Part shown: one piece after another, positions 1-8,414 of the stretch | How positions within the stretch are numbered: position 1 is the stretch's first letter | Layout of the letters: every line of letters starts with the position of its first letter | Source of the DNA: Pedobacter polysacchareus | Lineage (GTDB): Bacteria > Bacteroidota > Bacteroidia > Sphingobacteriales > Sphingobacteriaceae | Assembly: GCF_019802255.1 (NCBI RefSeq) | Contig: NZ_JAHYSS010000009.1 | Coordinates: 56,981 to 120,980 of the forward strand | DNA: 64,000 nucleotides | Direction: 5' to 3' | Notes under the pieces: model-generated | What the model was told of the DNA's origin: nothing | What the model saw: only the letters and a program-made list of their open reading frames with translations | The model's database searches: none | Program-made: the position numbers and the translations under genes

Positions 1-1113
1 AGCGCCCTGACTTTGCAGGAAGAGGGAACGATGGCCGCTTTTAAGCAATGGCTGCAAGAAAATGACCTGTATGTATTTACGATGAATGGTTTTCCTTATG
101 GGAATTTCCATGGAAAAGCCGTAAAAGCCCAGGTACATGCGCCGGATTGGCTCAGCAGGGAAAGGGTAGATTATACGATTTTACTTTTCAACCTGCTGGC
201 AGAATTGCTGCCGGAAGGCGTGACAGGCGGGATTTCTACTTCTCCGCTCTCTTATAAATACTGGCATGAGGGGGAAGCAGAAAGTGAAGCAGCGAAAAGG
301 AAAAGCTGTGCCCAGCTGATGGAGGTGGTGGTTCACCTGGTACAGCTGCAGCAGATTTCCGGAAAGCAAATGCACCTGGATATAGAGCCCGAACCAGATG
401 GCTTATTAGAGAACAGTGCGGACTATATTGATTTCTATGAATCCTATCTTTTGAAAGAAGGCTTGGCAATTTTAATGGAGAAACTGAACTGTACCGTGCT
501 AGCAGCAGAAAATTATATCCGGGAACACCTGCAGCTTTGTTATGATGTTTGCCACTTTTCGGTAGAATTTGAATCGGCTGAAGCAGTGATCCGTGGAATG
601 GAAGAAAAGGGGTTGAAGATTGGAAAGATGCAAATCAGCGCTGCACTCAAGTGCAGTGTATTTTCAAGAGACAGTCGGGCGGAAATGGTCAGGCAGCTCG
701 CGCAATTCAATGAGCCGGTTTACCTACATCAGGCCGTATTGAAAAAGCAGACAGGGGAGTTGCTGAAGTTTCAGGACTTGAAACCTGGAATAGAGGCGAT
801 GAAAAATGGAGATTTCGCAGAACTGCGGACCCATTTTCATGTGCCTATATTTTTATCTTATTATCAGGGCTTATCCTCTACACAGGATGACATTCTGGAG
901 GCCATGAATTTATGGACAGAAAAGCCATTCACCGGGCATCTGGAAGTAGAAACCTATACCTGGGACGTATTGCCGGCACAGCTGATGATGGACTTAAAGC
1001 AGGCCATACAAAGGGAGCTTTCCTGGGTACTGGCACTGATAGAAAGCAAAGCAGAAAAAGCGAAAGGAAATTTAATTAAAACAGTTACAGATGAAACAGG
1101 TCGCAGTTATTAA
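1..1113 (+). CDS. eboE: EboE-like metabolite traffic protein, 5' end outside window
   Basis: The reading frame is open from base 1, so the N-terminus lies outside the window; the first in-window start-like codon (TTG at 13) is probably internal. The visible part contains the stretch YVFTMNGFPYGNFH followed by a VHAPDW block, which I recognise from EboE, a TIM-barrel (xylose-isomerase-like) protein of the ebo cluster. That cluster is implicated in moving precursor metabolites between cell compartments. The pattern of alternating beta strands and helices with acidic and histidine residues (for example LDIEPEPDG and CYDVCHFSVEFE) fits a metal-binding TIM barrel. The stop at 1111-1113 overlaps the next gene, which starts at 1091, so the two are translationally coupled. 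Family assignment is from remembered sequence; the substrate is unknown. Confidence 0.85.
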   Translation, partial: SALTLQEEGTMAAFKQWLQENDLYVFTMNGFPYGNFHGKAVKAQVHAPDWLSRERVDYTILLFNLLAELLPEGVTGGISTSPLSYKYWHEGEAESEAAKRKSCAQLMEVVVHLVQLQQISGKQMHLDIEPEPDGLLENSADYIDFYESYLLKEGLAILMEKLNCTVLAAENYIREHLQLCYDVCHFSVEFESAEAVIRGMEEKGLKIGKMQISAALKCSVFSRDSRAEMVRQLAQFNEPVYLHQAVLKKQTGELLKFQDLKPGIEAMKNGDFAELRTHFHVPIFLSYYQGLSSTQDDILEAMNLWTEKPFTGHLEVETYTWDVLPAQLMMDLKQAIQRELSWVLALIESKAEKAKGNLIKTVTDETGRSY

Positions 1114-2518
1114 TATTGTAGGGCTGAGCACTGCGCTGCTGCAGCACAAAGGACTTTTTTTAAGTAAATGGTTAGAAAAGAATGGCGGGATTCATACGGT
1201 TTCGCCGGTCTTTCCAGCGCTGACTTGTACGGTTCAAAGTACCTATCTGACTGGTAAATGGCCTTCCGAACATGGGATTGTGGGCAATGGCTGGTATTTC
1301 AAGGAGGAGGCAGAAGTTAAATTCTGGAAGCAGTCGAACCAATTGGTGCAGGCGCCGAAGATATGGGATCTGGCAAAGGAGCTCAATCCGGATTTTACCT
1401 GTGCGAATATGTTTTTGTGGTACAATATGTATTCCAACGCAGATTTCTCCGTGACGCCAAGGCCGCAGTACCGGGCAGACGGACAAAAGAAGCCGGATTG
1501 CTATAGTCAGCCAGCAAGTCTGAGGGACCGTTTACAGGAGCGCCTGGGTATCTTTCCATTGTTTGATTTCTGGGGCCCGAAGACTTCCATAAAATCGAGT
1601 AAATGGATTGCCGAAGCGACAAAACTGGTGCAGGAATGGCACAACCCAACCCTGACACTGGTTTACCTCCCGCACCTGGATTATTGCTGTCAGAAGTTTG
1701 ATCCGGCAGCACCGGAAGTGTTAAAGGATTTAAAAGAAATCGATGAAGTCTGTAAAGATTTGATCTTGTTTTTTGAAGCAAAGGGGATCCAGCCGATCCT
1801 GCTTTCCGAATATGGAATTACTGCGGTGCATCAGCCGATTCACCTGAACAGAATCCTGAGAAATCAGGGCTATCTAGCCATCAGGGAGGAAAACGGATTG
1901 GAACTGCTGGATGCCGGAGTATCTGCTGCTTTTGCAGTCGCCGACCATCAGATTGCACATATTTATTTAAATGATCCTTCCCTAAAGGGAGCGGTGAAAT
2001 CCTTGCTGGAACAGCTGCCAGGGGTTGAAAAGGTCCTGGATGAAGCAGGGAAAAAAGAATACCATATTGATCATGAGCGTGCTGGCGAACTGATCTGTAT
2101 CGCCGATAAGGACAGTTGGTTTACTTATTATTACTGGCTGGACGATCAGAAAGCACCTGATTTTGCAAGGATGGTAGACATCCATAAAAAGCCCGGTTAT
2201 GACCCAGCAGAAATGCTGCTCGATCCGCATAAACAGCTGATGATACCCAGGATTGTAGCTAAGCTGCTGAAGAAAAAACTGGGCTTCCGCACGGTCATGG
2301 ATTTCATTGGCCTGGACGCCACTGTGGTTAAAGGTTCACATGGCAGGGTTGATGTTGCTGCGGCAGATCAACCGGTATTGATCGGTGCTGGCATCAAAGG
2401 GACAAATTTAAAAGGAACAGAAGTCTGTCCGATTATTTTAGAAGCCATTTTCGGTGTTACTGTAAAAGAAGATCAGGACTCAACTGCTGTTCTGGAGAAC
2501 ATTGTACTTATAAACTAA
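1091..2518 (+). CDS. EboF-type alkaline phosphatase superfamily protein (nucleotide pyrophosphatase/phosphodiesterase-like)
   Basis: This 475-aa protein belongs to the type I phosphodiesterase/nucleotide pyrophosphatase family. The nucleophile region is at residues 41-66: ALTCTVQSTYLTG followed by PSEHGIVGNGWY, where the Thr/Ser and the Asn of the HGIVGN block are the expected catalytic and phosphate-binding residues. LPHLDY (about residue 195) and SHGRVD (about 420) supply the likely metal ligands. There is no signal peptide, so it is probably cytoplasmic. It starts 23 bp inside eboE, and the ebo cluster of Bacteroidetes typically ends with such a phosphodiesterase (eboF), so I read it as the terminal gene of that operon. 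The symbol is withheld because I rely on family plus position only. Confidence 0.82.
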   Translation: MKQVAVINIVGLSTALLQHKGLFLSKWLEKNGGIHTVSPVFPALTCTVQSTYLTGKWPSEHGIVGNGWYFKEEAEVKFWKQSNQLVQAPKIWDLAKELNPDFTCANMFLWYNMYSNADFSVTPRPQYRADGQKKPDCYSQPASLRDRLQERLGIFPLFDFWGPKTSIKSSKWIAEATKLVQEWHNPTLTLVYLPHLDYCCQKFDPAAPEVLKDLKEIDEVCKDLILFFEAKGIQPILLSEYGITAVHQPIHLNRILRNQGYLAIREENGLELLDAGVSAAFAVADHQIAHIYLNDPSLKGAVKSLLEQLPGVEKVLDEAGKKEYHIDHERAGELICIADKDSWFTYYYWLDDQKAPDFARMVDIHKKPGYDPAEMLLDPHKQLMIPRIVAKLLKKKLGFRTVMDFIGLDATVVKGSHGRVDVAAADQPVLIGAGIKGTNLKGTEVCPIILEAIFGVTVKEDQDSTAVLENIVLIN

Positions 2519-2592
2519 ACAAGTTATAAAGGTTCAGTTGTCTTCAAAAGGTGTGTTCATAAATCAGCCTATAGAAATTAACACTTCAAAAT

Positions 2593-3018
2593 ATGGATTT
2601 TAAACAAATGATGCAGACCGATCAGGTGATCATCAAATTATCGGTCAGTGATGTATTGAAAGCGCAGGCTTTTTACACAGAAATATTAGGTTTTAGCGTG
2701 AATCAGAGCTATACGATCAATGCAGGAGGAAATTATGGGATGGACTCTTATGTACAGCTCCATCATGAAGGACTGAAAGGAGCCGTAGCATTGGGCCTGT
2801 TCAAGGACATCGAGCAACCTATGGCCCCTCAGGAAACAGGCACTGCCGCCACCTTTATTGTGAAAGATATAGTGAGTACCCGAGATTTTCTGATTGCTCA
2901 GGGATTGGAGGTTGGCGGAATTATTGAAAATACTTCCGATCATGGACTAATTGACCATTTCGCATTCTTTGCTGATCCTGATAACAACACATTAGTGATC
3001 AGACAGAACATGAATTAA
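2593..3018 (+). CDS. VOC family protein (glyoxalase/bleomycin-resistance fold)
   Basis: A 141-aa protein with the two beta-alpha-beta-beta-beta modules of the vicinal oxygen chelate fold. The first module opens VIIKLSVSDVLKAQAFYTEILGF (about residues 12-35), and the C-terminal half ends with FAFFADPDNNTLVI, the typical edge strand carrying a metal or substrate ligand. Members include glyoxalases, dioxygenases and antibiotic-binding proteins; the function cannot be narrowed from sequence. It is a single gene, 74 bp after the ebo genes and followed by a terminator hairpin, so it is probably its own transcription unit or the tail of the ebo unit. Confidence 0.85.
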   Translation: MDFKQMMQTDQVIIKLSVSDVLKAQAFYTEILGFSVNQSYTINAGGNYGMDSYVQLHHEGLKGAVALGLFKDIEQPMAPQETGTAATFIVKDIVSTRDFLIAQGLEVGGIIENTSDHGLIDHFAFFADPDNNTLVIRQNMN

Positions 3019-3040
3019 GGCCAAAAACTTTTAAAGAAGA

Positions 3041-3074
3041 AGAGCAGTTGGTTTTATTCAACTGCCCTTTTTCT
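3041..3074 (+). terminator. Rho-independent terminator after the VOC gene
   Basis: Inverted repeat GCAGTTG (3044-3050) and CAACTGC (3059-3065) with an 8-nt loop, followed by CCTTTTTCTTT. It lies in the 56-bp gap between two convergent genes and could also serve the symporter gene on the other strand. Confidence 0.7.
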
Positions 3075-4367
3075 TTAATCGGCAACTGGATTGATGGCCA
3101 GCTGGTATTTTTCTTCATCAAATTCTTTCTCACTTTTAGCGATCACCACTACGGCAATGCCATTGCCAATCAGGTTGGTGATCGATCGGGCTTCCGACAT
3201 AAACCGGTCTACACCCAATAAGATCGCCACATTCTCTATCGGCATGATGTTCAGGGAAACCAGGGTAGAGCTGAGTACAATGAAACCACTGCCGGTGACG
3301 CCGGCAGCACCTTTGGAAGTCACCATTAAAATCCCCATGGCGGCAATTTGCTCTGCGATGCCCAGCTCTATTTTGAAGGCCTGGGTAAGGAAAATCAAAG
3401 CAATGGAAAGGTAAATGGAAGTACCATCCAGGTTAAAGGAGTAGCCGGTGGGAATCACCAGTCCGACGACAGATTTGGAACAGCCAAAACGTTCCATCTT
3501 TTGGATCATACTTGGCAATACCGACTCGGAAGAGGAGGTACCCAATACTACCAGGATCTCCTGACGGATATATTTCAGGTATTGCCAAAGGCTGAATTTA
3601 TACAGGTAACAGATGAAATTGAGCACGACAAAAATAAACAGGATACAGGTGATGTACACCACCAACATCACTTTTCCCATCGGGATCAGTGTAGAAAGGC
3701 CATAGTTTCCTATGGTAAAAGCCATTCCTCCAAAAGCACCAATTGGGGCCAGTTTCATCACAAATTTCATCATGTTGAAAATGATCTGAGAGAGGTTTTC
3801 AAAGGCAATAATCGTGTGCCTGCCTGCACGTCCCATTTTGCTGAGGGCAAAGCCGAACAGGATGGCAAAAAATAAGATCTGGAGAATATCGCCTTTGGCA
3901 AAAGATTCGAAAATATTTGGGGTAATGATGTGGCTGAGGAAATCCATCCAGCTCACATCGGCAGGAGCAACGGAAGCCGCGGCATTGGCAGCAGTAGGAC
4001 TACCGGGTGCGATCACTGCGGTAGCAGTACTTGGATGCTTAACAACAGGATTTAATCCATCGCCAGGCCGCATTAAATTAGCGGTCACCAGGCCGATAAA
4101 AATCGCTACTGTGGTGATCAATTCGAAATAAAGCAATGCTTTTCCTCCAACGCGACCCACCTTTTTCATGTCGCCCATTTTGGCGATACCGAGTACAATA
4201 GTGAAGAAAATGATGGGGGCGATCAGCATGCTGATCATGTTGATAAAAGTCTTGCTGATGAGTTTGGCTGTATTCGCAAATGTGGGGAAGAACATCCCTA
4301 CCAGGATGCCAAAAATGATTGCAATAATCACCTGAAAGGTCAGGTGTCTGGAGATGTTCTTCATCAT
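3075..4367 (-). CDS. Dicarboxylate/glutamate:cation symporter (DAACS family)
   Basis: A 430-aa inner-membrane transporter of the GltP/DctA (SLC1-like) family, which imports glutamate, aspartate or C4-dicarboxylates with H+ or Na+. Seen in the sequence: an N-terminal transmembrane segment (FQVIIAIIFGILVGMFFP), the MLIAPIIFFTIVLGIAKM segment, the serine-rich re-entrant hairpin VLGTSSSESVLPSMIQKM (about residues 277-294), GYSFNLDGTSIYLSIALIFL, and the second re-entrant motif SKGAAGVTGSGFIVL. All transport-core motifs are present and the length is normal. The gene has two tandem ATGs; the upstream one is used here. It stands alone between two terminators. The exact substrate is not decidable from these motifs. 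Confidence 0.9.
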   Translation of the reverse strand: MMKNISRHLTFQVIIAIIFGILVGMFFPTFANTAKLISKTFINMISMLIAPIIFFTIVLGIAKMGDMKKVGRVGGKALLYFELITTVAIFIGLVTANLMRPGDGLNPVVKHPSTATAVIAPGSPTAANAAASVAPADVSWMDFLSHIITPNIFESFAKGDILQILFFAILFGFALSKMGRAGRHTIIAFENLSQIIFNMMKFVMKLAPIGAFGGMAFTIGNYGLSTLIPMGKVMLVVYITCILFIFVVLNFICYLYKFSLWQYLKYIRQEILVVLGTSSSESVLPSMIQKMERFGCSKSVVGLVIPTGYSFNLDGTSIYLSIALIFLTQAFKIELGIAEQIAAMGILMVTSKGAAGVTGSGFIVLSSTLVSLNIMPIENVAILLGVDRFMSEARSITNLIGNGIAVVVIAKSEKEFDEEKYQLAINPVAD

Positions 4368-4393
4368 GTAGTAGCTGGTTTTTATACTTGGTT

Positions 4394-4434
4394 AAAAAAA
4401 GGCGCCGAATCCTCTAATATAGGATACCGGCACC
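4394..4434 (-). terminator. Terminator ending the PUL1 transcript
   Basis: Read on the minus strand: GGTGCCG pairs with CGGCGCC (4428-4434 with 4401-4407, one G-U pair), with an inner TCCT/AGGA pairing, followed by a run of seven T (4400-4394). It lies 20 bp downstream of the PIG-L stop and just before the symporter start, so it insulates PUL1 from the symporter. Confidence 0.8.
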
Positions 4435-4454
4435 TTAAATGGAGGTAGAATATT

Positions 4455-6947
4455 TTATTGTCCTAAAGAAATGAGGTTGGTGAACAGGCGATAAGCCCCT
4501 GGGACACCTGCAGGAAGCTGTCGGAACCAGGAAATTCCAGTGTAGACAAAATTTCCTTTTCCATATTTGGCGACCAGGATACTGCTGTTTTTAGGACTTT
4601 CTCCCGGGTCGTTGATCGAAATCAGTGCTTCATATTCCTTTGCCCATTCGCTTGGGAAGTATAAACCACGTTCCTGCACCCAGCCGTCAAAATCAGCATT
4701 GGTGATTTTATTGGGCTTTTGGAAAGCCGCATGCTCAGGGAGCAATACGCGTACTTCTGCACCTTCCACAGTTACCCTATCGGTGGATAGTTTCATCGGG
4801 TAGGGGCCAGGATTAGTTTTTAATCCAGCATTGGTATTGTACTGGATCAATACATTACCTCCGTTTTTCACATAATCCATCAGGCGGTCATGGTAAAAGT
4901 TAATGCGGTCTAAGGTATTGTAGGCTCTGATCCCTACGATTACGGCATCAAATTTCTCGAGGTTTTCTGAGTTGATGTCTCCATCTTTCAATAAAGTCAC
5001 ATCGTAACCGATCTGCTGCAGGGAGCGCGGTACTTCATCACCCGCGCCAGGCAGGTAACCGATGCGTTTGCCTTTCACATTCAGGTCTAGCTTTACCGCT
5101 TTTGCCAAGGCTACGGGGAACAATACCTGTTCCGGAATGTGCTGATAATTGATCACGCTGATCCCTTTATTATAAGTTTTGTTATCCAGAGTAACGATGG
5201 CCTGGATTTCTGCAATATTGGAATTCGCTGGTGGAGTGACCATAAACCTGGCAGTTTGTTCTGCTTTTTCTTTTTCGATATCGAAAGGAATGGAAGCCGG
5301 GCTCACTTTCCATCCTTCGGGAAGTTTCAGCGATACTTCGCCTTTGATGTTTGCTTTACCTGCTTTCAGAAACACGTTCACTGGTTTGGCATCCGGGCCG
5401 TTGAACATGTATACGTTTTCGGCAATATTGGCGAATACCGGCGGACTCACCGACAGGGGCTGGTACAATTCGCCGTATACCAGGTCGTTGTGTTTATAAA
5501 CTACAGGAACAGTAAATTTAAAGGGTTGTCCGCCGATAGTCAGGTTGACTGCGACTTCTGCAGCAGGGGTGTTTTCCGGTAAGCCAACATCCGACTGTTT
5601 TAAGATGTCGAACATACCCAGCGTATCTGCTTTCTGCAGCCAGTAAGGCTGAGAAAAAGCCAGATCTGCCGGAACGAGGAGTTGTTTTTTATACTTCTGA
5701 CCTGCGGAATTGGCCAGGCCGGTATTGATAGTGGAGTCATTTTTCTGGTAAGGGAAATGGATGGAAGTGATCTTTACGGCAATCGGAGATCTGTTGATCA
5801 CTTCCGTTTGTACTTCTAGTTTTCCTCCAGGTACCACTGCAAAATTACCGGCAGTGGCTTCAATGTAGAGTCCGGTGGCGCTACGGATCAGTTCTTGAAG
5901 CTCTTCTAATTTCTGGTTTTTCCAGAAAGAGTCCGGTAATTTCTGTAGTTCTGCTCTCGCTGTTAATAGGAGCGGGACTACTGCAGATGGATTGGCGGCG
6001 TTATAAGTAGCAATGGCTTTGGTAATGGCTTCCTGTACTTTTCCACTGTTTGGCACTCTGGTCCAGGTGGTGTTGATGTCTTCGAAAAGGTCTGTTTTTG
6101 CAGCTGGGCCCATGGTGTGCTGGAAATAATCGAAGTTGCTGCCGCGGGTACCTGTGGAACCAAATCCCTGGCTTTTGTGCATGCTGCGGCTTTCCGCAGA
6201 GATCTCGCCATAAGATTTTCCGAGTAAAGGATTGAATACCCCAACATCTACTTTAAGCAGAGAGGAAGCAATCTTGTCGAATGCAGCAGGATCTTTGAAA
6301 GCCCAGGAGCTGATGTTCCATACCAGGCGTTTGGCTTGCCATGGCTGTACATATTTCAGCTGCTCAGGAAAGCGTTTCGGATCGGCAGCGGCCACAAAAG
6401 CATCTTCTGCTAAAATAGAGGAGGCACTGTGCTGACCATGACCTGCGCGGGAATCTTTAGGGAACCTGGTGATGATGACATCGGGTTTGAAATTACGGAT
6501 CACCCATACCACATCGGCAAGGAGCTTTTCACGGTCCCAGATGCTGAATACTTCTTCCGGGTTTTTGGAGAAACCGAAGTCGTTGGCCCGGGTAAAAAAC
6601 TGGTGACCGCCATCTGTTCTTCTGGCTTGCAGTAACTCCTGGGTACGGATCACACCAAGGCGTTCCCGGATTTCAGGACCGATCAGGTTTTGTCCGCCAT
6701 CCCCGCGGGTAAGGGATAGGTAGCCGGTATGGTATAATTTCTGATTGGCTAAGTAGGCGATCAGGGTGGTGTTTTCATCATCCGGATGCGCGGCAAGGTA
6801 GAGCACATTGCCTAATTTGTTGAGCTTTTTTAAGTCCTGCAGGATTTTTCCAGAGGCAGGTTTTGGCGGATGCTGCTGCGCATTGGCGTTAATGCTCAGG
6901 CATACCGATAGCAAAGAAAGGATAAATACGGAGTTCATCTTTTTCAT
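4455..6947 (-). CDS. Exported PIG-L (LmbE-like) deacetylase with C-terminal amidotransferase-like domain
   Basis: An 830-aa protein with a signal peptide (residues 1-23, cleaved near NANA-QQ). The PIG-L/LmbE N-acetyl-sugar deacetylase domain spans about residues 45-280: zinc motif AAHPDDE (52-58), SLTRGDGGQN (78-87) and the second zinc site HGQH (170-173). A long beta-rich middle region (about 350-620) follows. The C-terminal Rossmann-like section starts at about 640 (RIGYLPGAGDEVPRSL, FDAVIVGIRAYNT) and resembles the ThuA/GATase1 fold. PIG-L enzymes deacetylate GlcNAc-like groups. It is the last gene of the susC-susD unit, 66 bp after susD and separated from it by a strong hairpin, so it probably acts in the periplasm on acetylated sugars released by PUL1. 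The large fused architecture is common in Bacteroidetes but poorly characterised. Confidence 0.85.
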   Translation of the reverse strand: MKKMNSVFILSLLSVCLSINANAQQHPPKPASGKILQDLKKLNKLGNVLYLAAHPDDENTTLIAYLANQKLYHTGYLSLTRGDGGQNLIGPEIRERLGVIRTQELLQARRTDGGHQFFTRANDFGFSKNPEEVFSIWDREKLLADVVWVIRNFKPDVIITRFPKDSRAGHGQHSASSILAEDAFVAAADPKRFPEQLKYVQPWQAKRLVWNISSWAFKDPAAFDKIASSLLKVDVGVFNPLLGKSYGEISAESRSMHKSQGFGSTGTRGSNFDYFQHTMGPAAKTDLFEDINTTWTRVPNSGKVQEAITKAIATYNAANPSAVVPLLLTARAELQKLPDSFWKNQKLEELQELIRSATGLYIEATAGNFAVVPGGKLEVQTEVINRSPIAVKITSIHFPYQKNDSTINTGLANSAGQKYKKQLLVPADLAFSQPYWLQKADTLGMFDILKQSDVGLPENTPAAEVAVNLTIGGQPFKFTVPVVYKHNDLVYGELYQPLSVSPPVFANIAENVYMFNGPDAKPVNVFLKAGKANIKGEVSLKLPEGWKVSPASIPFDIEKEKAEQTARFMVTPPANSNIAEIQAIVTLDNKTYNKGISVINYQHIPEQVLFPVALAKAVKLDLNVKGKRIGYLPGAGDEVPRSLQQIGYDVTLLKDGDINSENLEKFDAVIVGIRAYNTLDRINFYHDRLMDYVKNGGNVLIQYNTNAGLKTNPGPYPMKLSTDRVTVEGAEVRVLLPEHAAFQKPNKITNADFDGWVQERGLYFPSEWAKEYEALISINDPGESPKNSSILVAKYGKGNFVYTGISWFRQLPAGVPGAYRLFTNLISLGQ

Positions 6948-6961
6948 ACGTTGTCATTTTA

Positions 6962-6992
6962 ACAGGTCGCCATTGTAAAGCGGGCGACCTGT
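6962..6992. repeat. Intercistronic hairpin between susD and the PIG-L gene
   Basis: A perfect 10-bp inverted repeat, ACAGGTCGCC (6962-6971) and GGCGACCTGT (6983-6992), with an 11-nt loop. No T-run follows on the minus strand, so it is more likely an mRNA processing/stability element or a partial attenuator that lets susCD be expressed more strongly than the downstream enzyme. Confidence 0.65.
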
Positions 6993-7013
6993 AGTTTGCT
7001 GGTTATAAACTCT

Positions 7014-8387
7014 TTAGATTGGATTTTGGGTATAGGTGTTGTTGATGTCCAGTTCACGCTGAGGGATTAGGAAAAGCAGTCTTGGAGTTTTTCCTTGTGC
7101 TTTCATTACTTCGGCAGCCTTGCCAAAGCGCAGTAAATCCGGCCATCTGTGGTTTTCGAAAGCAAGTTCTACGCGTCTTTCTTTGAGTAGTTTTTCTGCG
7201 AAAGTACCTGGGGTACTGCTGTCAATTCTGTTCAATCCGGCACGGAGCCTCACTTCATAGATCAGGTCGTAGGCTTCGGTTCCTTCTCCTAAAGCTTCTG
7301 CGAGCATCAGCAGGGCATCTGCATAACGTAGTACCACGAAATTGTAATCCGCATCCCCTTCATTATAAGCGGTAGTCGTGCCATATTTAAGGATGAAACG
7401 GCCGGCATTTAATGGCCCGTTGATGGGGTTCATAGAGATGGCAAAACGCTTGTCGTTTGGCTCATAAGCAGCCTGCATTTCGGCAGTTGGCCTGTTTTTA
7501 TAAGCACCGGTGCTTTGGATCATCAATGGAGAGAAAGCATTGGTAAAGGCATTTCCGGTATTGGTACCACCACCTTTATATTGTACTTCAAAAATGGACT
7601 CTACATTGTTTTTATTGGCAATTCCCCAAAGCTTGTCGTAGGTAGGAACTAAGGAATACCCGTAAGTTTTAACTCTTCTCAATGGGGCAACGGCCGAAGC
7701 TTTATCGCCCATGGTCAGGTAAATTTTGCCCATTAATGTGGCTGCAGCTCCTTTAGTTGCTCTGCCTACATTGTTGCCGGTATATTTTACATCCAGGAAA
7801 CCTTCGGCAGTGGCGAGGTCGGCCACCAATTGCTTATAAACTTCGCTGGCTGGCAATTGCGGATAGGATTTACCTTCTTCTACGGTGATTTCTTTGAGCA
7901 CCAATGGGATTCTTCCGAAGTTGACGGCCAGGTTGTAATAGAACAGGGAGCGCAGGAATAAAGCTTCGCCTTTCACTCTGTTTTTAAGGTTTTGGTCCAT
8001 GGGTACTTCTTCAATCCTGCTCAATACGATGTTACATCTGCTGATGCCGACATAGGAATCCAGGTAAGAAGAGGTGATCAATTCGGCTGTTGCCGCATTT
8101 TCATTGAAGTTGTCAATGGCATTCAGGTCTGCACCCAGTCCGGTATTATCGGCCCCGCCATCGGTATTGTCGGAACGCATTTCGTTCAGGATCCAGTAAC
8201 TTTGGTTGTAAGCACCGTTCATCTGCAGCGCTTTATAAGCTGCATTGACGGCAATCACCATATCGTCGCTGGTTTTATAGAAGGCATTTACGTTACGCTG
8301 AGAAATCGGGTTCAGGTCGGTAAACTCTTTACCACAAGAGCTGAGTATTCCGGCAGAGATCAGGATATATATTAATTTCTTTTTCAT
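7014..8387 (-). CDS. SusD/RagB-family outer-membrane glycan-binding lipoprotein (PUL1)
   Basis: A 457-aa lipoprotein: signal MKKKLIYILISAGILSSCGK with the lipidated Cys at residue 18. The SusD-like N-terminal region (FTDLNPISQRNVNAFYKTSDD) and the TPR-rich core (ALFLRSLFYYNLAVNFGRIPLV, about 145-166) are clear. The C-terminal half has VLRYADALLMLAEALGEG and the closing ERRVELAFENHRWPDLLRFGKA signature. SusD lids the SusC barrel and captures oligosaccharides at the cell surface. It is the partner of the adjacent SusC, 27 bp upstream. Length is at the short end for the family. Ligand specificity cannot be read from the sequence. Confidence 0.93.
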   Translation of the reverse strand: MKKKLIYILISAGILSSCGKEFTDLNPISQRNVNAFYKTSDDMVIAVNAAYKALQMNGAYNQSYWILNEMRSDNTDGGADNTGLGADLNAIDNFNENAATAELITSSYLDSYVGISRCNIVLSRIEEVPMDQNLKNRVKGEALFLRSLFYYNLAVNFGRIPLVLKEITVEEGKSYPQLPASEVYKQLVADLATAEGFLDVKYTGNNVGRATKGAAATLMGKIYLTMGDKASAVAPLRRVKTYGYSLVPTYDKLWGIANKNNVESIFEVQYKGGGTNTGNAFTNAFSPLMIQSTGAYKNRPTAEMQAAYEPNDKRFAISMNPINGPLNAGRFILKYGTTTAYNEGDADYNFVVLRYADALLMLAEALGEGTEAYDLIYEVRLRAGLNRIDSSTPGTFAEKLLKERRVELAFENHRWPDLLRFGKAAEVMKAQGKTPRLLFLIPQRELDINNTYTQNPI

Positions 8388-8414
8388 TTTTTCTGGTTTT
8401 TAGGTTTAAGAACA

